Shown piece after piece: positions 27,518 through 32,799 of a DNA stretch of 32,799 bases (within the stretch, counting starts at the first letter, position 1; every line of letters starts with the position of its first letter). The notes beneath the pieces were generated by a model. It saw nothing but the letters and a program-made list of their open reading frames with translations. It was not told the DNA's origin and did no database searches. The translations under genes and the position numbers were made by a program. The stretch covers positions 1 through 32,799 of the forward strand of contig CAKZJK010000098.1 in assembly GCA_936942565.1 (NCBI GenBank), read 5' to 3'. Origin of the DNA: an uncultured Caulobacter sp. Lineage in GTDB: Bacteria; Pseudomonadota; Alphaproteobacteria; Caulobacterales; Caulobacteraceae.

Positions 27518-29002
27518 ATGAAGCTGTCCACCCTCAAGCTCGCCCTCCTGTCCGCCACGATGGCGAGCGGGATCCTGGCGCCGCAAGCCTTCGCCAAACC
27601 GGTCACCGAGGCCGAGAAGGCTCAGATCCTCAAGGCGGTCGACGCCGACGCGGCCAACATCAAGGACGCGGCCCTGAAGATCTGGGGCTTCGCCGAGGTT
27701 GGCTATCAGGAGACCAAGAGCACGGCCGTGCTGCAGGATCAGCTGAAGGCGGCCGGCTTCGAGGTGAAGGCCGGCGTCGCGGGCGAACCGACCGCCTTCA
27801 TCGCTAGCTACAAGAACGGCGCGGGTCCGGTGATCGCCATCCTGGCCGAGTTCGACGCCCTGCCGGGCCTGGCCCAGACCGCCGATCCGGTGAAGACCGG
27901 CATTCCCGGCCAGGTCGCCGGCCACGGCTGCGGCCACAATCTCTTCGGCGCCGCCTCGGTCGGCGCGGCCGTCTCGCTCAAGGCCTGGATGGTCAAGAAC
28001 AACATCAAGGGCGAATTGCGCGTCTACGGCACGCCTGCCGAGGAAGGCGGCTCGGGCAAGGTCTATTTCGTGCGCGACGGCCTGTTCAACGACGTCGACG
28101 TGACGCTGCACTGGCACCCGGCCAACAGCAACTCGGCGGTCCAGGGCGTGTCGATGGCCAATATCAGCGGCAAGTTCCGCTTCCACGGCGTCTCGGCCCA
28201 CGCCGCCGGCGCGCCTGAAAAGGGCCGCTCGGCCCTGGACGGTGTCGAGGTCATGGATGTGGCCACCAACTTCCTGCGCGAGCACACGCCGGACAAGACC
28301 CGCATCCACTACGTGATTACCGCGGGCGGCACGGCGCCGAACGTCGTGCCGAACTTCGCCGAGGTCTACTACTACGTCCGCCACCCCGACCCTGCCGTGG
28401 TCAAGGACGTCTGGGCGCGCGTCGAGAAGGCCGCCGAGGGCGCGGCCATCGCCACCGGCACCACGGTGGACAAAGAGATCACCGGCGGCGTCTACGCCCT
28501 GCTGCCCAACGACACCTTGGGCCGCGTGATGGACGCCAACCTGCGCAAGGTCGGCGGCATCACCTGGACTCCCGAGGAAATCGCCTTCGCCAAGAAGATC
28601 CAGACGACCCTGGTCAATCCGCCGTCGGTCGACACGGTCAAGACCGTCGAGCCGTACAAGGTCGAACTGGAGGGTGGCGGCGGCTCGACCGACGTGTCCG
28701 ACATCAGCTGGGTCACGCCGACCGTGGGCCTTGGCACGGCGACGTTCGTCCCAGGCTCGGCCGGTCACAGCTGGCAGAATGTCGCCGCCGCCGGCTCGTC
28801 GATCGGCGTGAAGGGCGCGGTCAACGCCGCCAAGACCCTGGCGCTGACGGGCGCGGACCTCTTCGCGAACCCGGATATCGTCAAGAAAGCCAAGGCCGAG
28901 CTCGACCAGCGTCGAGGCCCGAACTTCACCTACAAGGCCATGCTCGGCGACCGGCCGCCCGCCCTCGACTATCGCAAGCCCGCCGGCGCGGCGCACGAGT
29001 AG
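27518..29002 (+). CDS. M20-family (AbgB-like) amidohydrolase with signal peptide
   Basis: [26 protein letters not shown] signal; [83 protein letters not shown] track start 27428. Confidence 0.92.
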   Translation: MKLSTLKLALLSATMASGILAPQAFAKPVTEAEKAQILKAVDADAANIKDAALKIWGFAEVGYQETKSTAVLQDQLKAAGFEVKAGVAGEPTAFIASYKNGAGPVIAILAEFDALPGLAQTADPVKTGIPGQVAGHGCGHNLFGAASVGAAVSLKAWMVKNNIKGELRVYGTPAEEGGSGKVYFVRDGLFNDVDVTLHWHPANSNSAVQGVSMANISGKFRFHGVSAHAAGAPEKGRSALDGVEVMDVATNFLREHTPDKTRIHYVITAGGTAPNVVPNFAEVYYYVRHPDPAVVKDVWARVEKAAEGAAIATGTTVDKEITGGVYALLPNDTLGRVMDANLRKVGGITWTPEEIAFAKKIQTTLVNPPSVDTVKTVEPYKVELEGGGGSTDVSDISWVTPTVGLGTATFVPGSAGHSWQNVAAAGSSIGVKGAVNAAKTLALTGADLFANPDIVKKAKAELDQRRGPNFTYKAMLGDRPPALDYRKPAGAAHE

Positions 29003-29030
29003 CGATCGCGCCCACCTGGCGATCGTACAC

Positions 29031-29061
29031 GGCCGGCGCCCTCCCCCTTTTGGCGCCGGCC
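29031..29061 (+). terminator. Hairpin downstream of amidohydrolase
   Basis: GGCCGGCGCC-ctccccctttt-GGCGCCGGCC, perfect 10-bp stem; no strong T tract after it. Confidence 0.45.
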
Positions 29062-29085
29062 GCCCTTGCATCCTTGGAGTTCCCC

Positions 29086-29286
29086 GTGGTCGAGACCATC
29101 ACCATCAGTCGCGAACGCTTCGAGACGCTCAAGGGCGCCCTGCCCGCGATCACCCGCGAACACCTGAACGACGTCTATGGCATCAGCGAAACGACCTGGA
29201 CCAAGCTCCGCCGGGGCGAGCCGATCAAGCTGAACACTTGGCAGCGCATTCAGGCCCGCTTCGCGCGCCTGGGCGCCAGGGCTTGA
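29086..29286 (+). CDS. Small HTH-like hypothetical protein
   Basis: GTG 29086 preceded by GGAG (29076-29079). (M)[65 protein letters not shown]; the [23 protein letters not shown] segment resembles an HTH. ORF track start is 29050. Confidence 0.65.
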   Translation: MVETITISRERFETLKGALPAITREHLNDVYGISETTWTKLRRGEPIKLNTWQRIQARFARLGARA

Positions 29287-29649
29287 TGGGCTGCATCATC
29301 GCCGTCGCGTCTCAACCGGAGCTGACGGCTTCGCGCCCGACACGACCCGTGGAAGCGAGGACGGCGAATTCGTAGACTGAAGCGCGGACCTCCGCAGGGT
29401 CGCCCGCCATCCTGGGCGCCAGTCCAGCACATGTCCGACAAGCGCGAAAAACGGATCTTGCTTCTCCCGCCGCGAGGCGGCGTTCAGCGCGCCTAGCGCT
29501 GTATCTGGTGCGCGCTGCACAATATTCGCCCAACCACCCCCACTTACGCGCGCTCGGCCGACTTAGCGCGTGCGCCCTTGCCAATAGATAGTTTTTATTA
29601 TCGTATCGAGGGAAGCAGTCGCAGTACTGGGTGAGATGGGGAGTTAGGC

Positions 29650-31908
29650 ATGAAGTCAGCATGGCTGATGGGCGTATCCGCCTGGGCGATCTGTGGTGGT
29701 CTCGCCGCCGCGCAATCGACCGTAGCGCCTCCGCGGGACGACACCGCGATCGCGGAGATCGTGGTCACCGCGCAGAAGCGCGCCGAGAACCTTCAGGACG
29801 TGCCGGTCTCGGTTACCGCCCTGACTGCCGACACCTTGTCCGCGCGCGGCGTCAACAACGTCCTGGCGCTCAACAACATGGCGCCCGGCATGCGGATCAG
29901 CGCCAACGACGCGGCCGCCAATCCCAAGATCTACATCCGAGGCGTGGGCCTCAGCGACTTCAATCCCAACGCGTCCAGCGGCGTCGGAGTTTATGTCGAC
30001 GGCGTCTATATCGGCTCGCCTCTCGCCCAGATGGCCGGTTTCTACGATCTGGCCCAGGTGGAGATCCTGCGGGGCCCTCAAGGCACCCTCTACGGCCGCA
30101 ACACCAACGGCGGCGCGATCAATATCACCACCAAGCGCCCGACCCAGAGCTTCACCGCCGACGCCTCGGTGGAATACGCCACGTTCAACGCCAAGACTAT
30201 CGAGGCCGCCGTCGGCGGTCCGATCGTCGCCGATAAGCTGGCCTTCCGCGCCGCCGGCCAGTGGGTCAAGGACGACGGCTACACCTACAACCGGGTGACC
30301 GGCCACGACGTCAACGCCGCCGACCACTGGGCCGGCCGACTGTCGCTGCTCTATACGCCAACCGACGATTTCGAGATGCTGACGCAGGTCAATCGCTACG
30401 TGAACCGTGGCGACGCCATCGCGCCCCAGCATCGCGCCCTCTTCCCCGCCACGGCCGAAGCGACCGGCCCCAACGGCCTGTGCGCTCCGAACGCTTACGC
30501 CGGCGGCGCCTGCGCCGATCTCCTCGGCTACGCCGACACCGACAACAACAGCCGCGCGATCGACAGCAATCTCGAAGGCAAGGACAAGGTCGACCTGTTC
30601 GGCGCCTCAAACCAGGCCACCTGGACATTGAACGGCATGCAGCTGGTTTCGGTCACGGCCTGGCAATGGGCCCACCGCAACGATCTCGAGAACACCGACG
30701 GTAGTCCGGCCCAGATGCTGGAGATCAATTATCGCTCCCGTCACCAGCAGTTCACCCAGGAACTGCGCCTGCAGTCCGATGATCCGTCCGGTCGCGTGAA
30801 CTGGGTGCTGGGCGGCTACTTCATGGACGAGACCGTCAAGGACAACACCCGCCAAGACACCTTGCGCGACCTGCGCCCATTGTTCGCCACGCCCGACAAT
30901 CCGACAGGCCTGAGCCCCGAGAACAGCGTCGCGGTCTTCGGCTGGCCCTACACCCAGAAGACCAAGGGCTACGCGCTGTTCGGGCAGGCCGACTACAAGA
31001 TCACCGACAAGCTGACCGGCACCGTCGGCCTGCGCTGGTCGGCCGACGACAAGCACATGAACTACCAGAGCCAGATCGAGGACGGGTTGATCGTCCTACT
31101 GGCTTCGGACCAGAAGAAGACCTTCTCGGCGTTCTCGGGTCGCCTTGGCCTGCGCTATGCGGTGAGCGACGACGCCAATGTCTACGCCACCTACAATCGC
31201 GGCTATAAGAGCGGCGGCTTCTTCGGCGGCCTGGCCACCACGCCCGAGGAGGTCGAGCCCTACGACAACGAGACGCTGGACGCCTATGAAGTCGGAATGA
31301 AGTCCGAGTTCTTCGACCGCCGCGTGCGACTGAACGTGTCGGGCTTCTACTACGACTACAAGAACCAGCAGGTGTTCGCCCAGGCGCTGCGCAACGGTCT
31401 GACCGTGCTGGTGCTGGACAACGCCGCCAACTCCAAGGTCTACGGCGGCGAGGCAGAAATCACGGCGCGGCCGATCCAACCCTTGACCCTCACCGCCGGC
31501 GTCTCGCTGCTGCACGCCAAGTTCGGCGACTACTTCAGCGAGGGCCAGGACTACACCGGCAACCGCCTGCCGCAGTCGCCCAAGGTGACGTTCAACACGT
31601 CCGCCACCTGGGTTTCCCCCTTGGCCAACGGAGCGTCGATCGTCGCCAATGTCGACGCCAACTACTCGTCCAAGGTCTATTTCGACAACTCGAACGCCGA
31701 GCGCCTATCGCAGGACGCCGTGTGGATCGCCGGAGCCCAGGTCAGCTGGCGTTCGCCCGACCAGCGGATCGAGGCCGGCGCCTTCGCCCACAATCTGTTC
31801 GACAAGTCCTATGTCGTCTCGATCTCCAACATCGACAGCCTGGGCGAGGATCTGCTCAGCATGAACCGCCCGCGCAGCCTGGGCGTCTTCCTGCGCTATC
31901 ATTACTAG
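29650..31908 (+). CDS. TonB-dependent receptor
   Basis: Signal peptide ...WAICGGLAAAQS; TonB box-like AEIVVTAQKRAENLQDVPVSVTAL; plug YDLAQVEILRGPQGTLYGRNTNGGAINITTKRPTQ; ends ...SLGVFLRYHY. Confidence 0.95.
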   Translation: MKSAWLMGVSAWAICGGLAAAQSTVAPPRDDTAIAEIVVTAQKRAENLQDVPVSVTALTADTLSARGVNNVLALNNMAPGMRISANDAAANPKIYIRGVGLSDFNPNASSGVGVYVDGVYIGSPLAQMAGFYDLAQVEILRGPQGTLYGRNTNGGAINITTKRPTQSFTADASVEYATFNAKTIEAAVGGPIVADKLAFRAAGQWVKDDGYTYNRVTGHDVNAADHWAGRLSLLYTPTDDFEMLTQVNRYVNRGDAIAPQHRALFPATAEATGPNGLCAPNAYAGGACADLLGYADTDNNSRAIDSNLEGKDKVDLFGASNQATWTLNGMQLVSVTAWQWAHRNDLENTDGSPAQMLEINYRSRHQQFTQELRLQSDDPSGRVNWVLGGYFMDETVKDNTRQDTLRDLRPLFATPDNPTGLSPENSVAVFGWPYTQKTKGYALFGQADYKITDKLTGTVGLRWSADDKHMNYQSQIEDGLIVLLASDQKKTFSAFSGRLGLRYAVSDDANVYATYNRGYKSGGFFGGLATTPEEVEPYDNETLDAYEVGMKSEFFDRRVRLNVSGFYYDYKNQQVFAQALRNGLTVLVLDNAANSKVYGGEAEITARPIQPLTLTAGVSLLHAKFGDYFSEGQDYTGNRLPQSPKVTFNTSATWVSPLANGASIVANVDANYSSKVYFDNSNAERLSQDAVWIAGAQVSWRSPDQRIEAGAFAHNLFDKSYVVSISNIDSLGEDLLSMNRPRSLGVFLRYHY

Positions 31909-31951
31909 CGCGGCGGTTGGTGGGCGGCGGGCATCTTGCTATCAGGACATC

Positions 31952-32644
31952 ATGGCAAGAAGCACCGCCGCCAAGACCACCGTGGCCAAGACCGACGCGC
32001 CCGCGCTCGACACCAAGTCGCGCCCCTCGCGCCGGCGCGGCAAGGACACGTTCGAGGTCATCCTGACCACCGCCGGCGAACTGCTGGCCGAGGTGGGCTT
32101 CGAGCGTCTGACGACCAACCTGGTATGCGAGCGCGCGGGCCTGACGCCGCCGGCCCTCTACCGCTACTTCCCCAACAAGTACGCCCTGCTCAAGGAACTG
32201 GCCCATCGGCTGATGGACGCCCAGGACAAGGTGGTGCTGGCGTGGCTCGAGGCCGGCGGGACGAAATCCTCGACACTCGAAGAGTCGGTCGCCAAGAACC
32301 GTGACCTGCAAAAGCAGATCAACGCCATTACCCGCGACTTCCCGGGCGGCGACTGGATCCTGCGGGCGCTGCGGGCGCTACCCATGCTGCAAGAGGTGCG
32401 CACCACTTCGCGCGACATGGTCGCCCAAACGCTGTTCGAGATCCTGAAGGCCGAGAATCCCAACGCCAGCGAGGACCGCCTGCGCACGGCCACACGGCTG
32501 ACGACGCAAATGATGTACGCCGCCACCGAAATGGTCCTGGAAGAGCCGGACCAGGACGAGGACAAGATCAACGAGGAGATCTGCTGGATGGTGGCCCTGT
32601 ACTACCAGCACCTCACGCGGGCGACTTCGGCCGCAACAGACTGA
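31952..32644 (+). CDS. TetR-family transcriptional regulator
   Basis: TFEVILTTAGELLAEVGFERLTTNLVCERAGLTPPALYRYFPNKYALLKELAHRLMD is a TetR N-terminal HTH. Confidence 0.93.
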   Translation: MARSTAAKTTVAKTDAPALDTKSRPSRRRGKDTFEVILTTAGELLAEVGFERLTTNLVCERAGLTPPALYRYFPNKYALLKELAHRLMDAQDKVVLAWLEAGGTKSSTLEESVAKNRDLQKQINAITRDFPGGDWILRALRALPMLQEVRTTSRDMVAQTLFEILKAENPNASEDRLRTATRLTTQMMYAATEMVLEEPDQDEDKINEEICWMVALYYQHLTRATSAATD

Positions 32645-32798
32645 TCAGGCCCAACGCCAGCGCCAGACAGGCGGCCGACAGGATCAGGGCGCGCCTGACC
32701 GGCCCCTCGCCCACCACCAACGACGCCGCGAGAGGCCCCGCGCTGCTGCCCAAGAGCTGAGCCGCGCCGAGTTGCATCGAAGCGCGGCGGGGCGGGTC
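32613..32798 (-). CDS. Membrane transporter C-terminus, probably MFS, truncated by the window edge
   Basis: Minus-strand frame open from the edge to TGA at 32615-32613: DPPRRASMQLGAAQLLGSSAGPLAASLVVGEGPVRRALILSAACLALALGLISLLRPKSPA. Two hydrophobic segments; overlaps the TetR 3' end tail-to-tail. Confidence 0.6.
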   Translation of the reverse strand, partial: DPPRRASMQLGAAQLLGSSAGPLAASLVVGEGPVRRALILSAACLALALGLISLLRPKSPA

Positions 32799-32799
32799 G

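Noticed and set aside
29296-29520. Minus-strand ORF in the 29.3-29.6 kb intergenic region, considered as a gene or transposase remnant
   Set aside because: No recognisable motif, no inverted-repeat ends or target duplication, and competing frames look equally random.
29541-29570. CACTTACGCGCG...CGACTTAGCGCG upstream of the TBDR, considered as a phased-site variant
   Set aside because: The two ACTTA units are about 20 bp apart, with no intermediate half-site and a mismatch in the second TTAC.
1-32799. CRISPR arrays, tRNA/rRNA genes, insertion sequences or phage genes
   Set aside because: No regularly spaced direct repeats of CRISPR length, no recognisable tRNA/rRNA sequence, and no transposase, integrase or phage structural proteins in the translated ORFs.

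Overview
High-GC window, probably from a Caulobacterales-type alphaproteobacterium (inferred from gene content and composition only). It is rich in TonB-dependent receptors (TBDRs): five intact or edge-truncated genes plus one frameshifted gene. It has two FecI/FecR-type sigma/anti-sigma pairs, an exported M20 amidohydrolase and a TBDR-TetR-MFS cluster. The central region (about 6.7-20.6 kb) looks like a compact stress or detoxification locus: two OsmC-like proteins, a PNPOx-like flavoprotein, two alpha/beta hydrolases with a predicted Asp nucleophile, a YcaC-like isochorismatase-family hydrolase, a Tat-exported proline-iminopeptidase-like hydrolase, a receiver-less winged-helix regulator, a soluble multi-PAS histidine kinase with a FixJ-like response regulator, and a small AraC regulator. 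The main finding is a 10-bp-phased direct repeat (TNAC-N6-TTAC-N6-TTAC, core TTACCGCGCTTTAC) upstream of five of these transcription units. In each case it points toward the gene, and a -10-like hexamer (best form TAGNCT) starts 23 nt after the last repeat. This suggests an uncharacterised local regulon. All calls come from reading the sequence and supplied translations; no database search was run.
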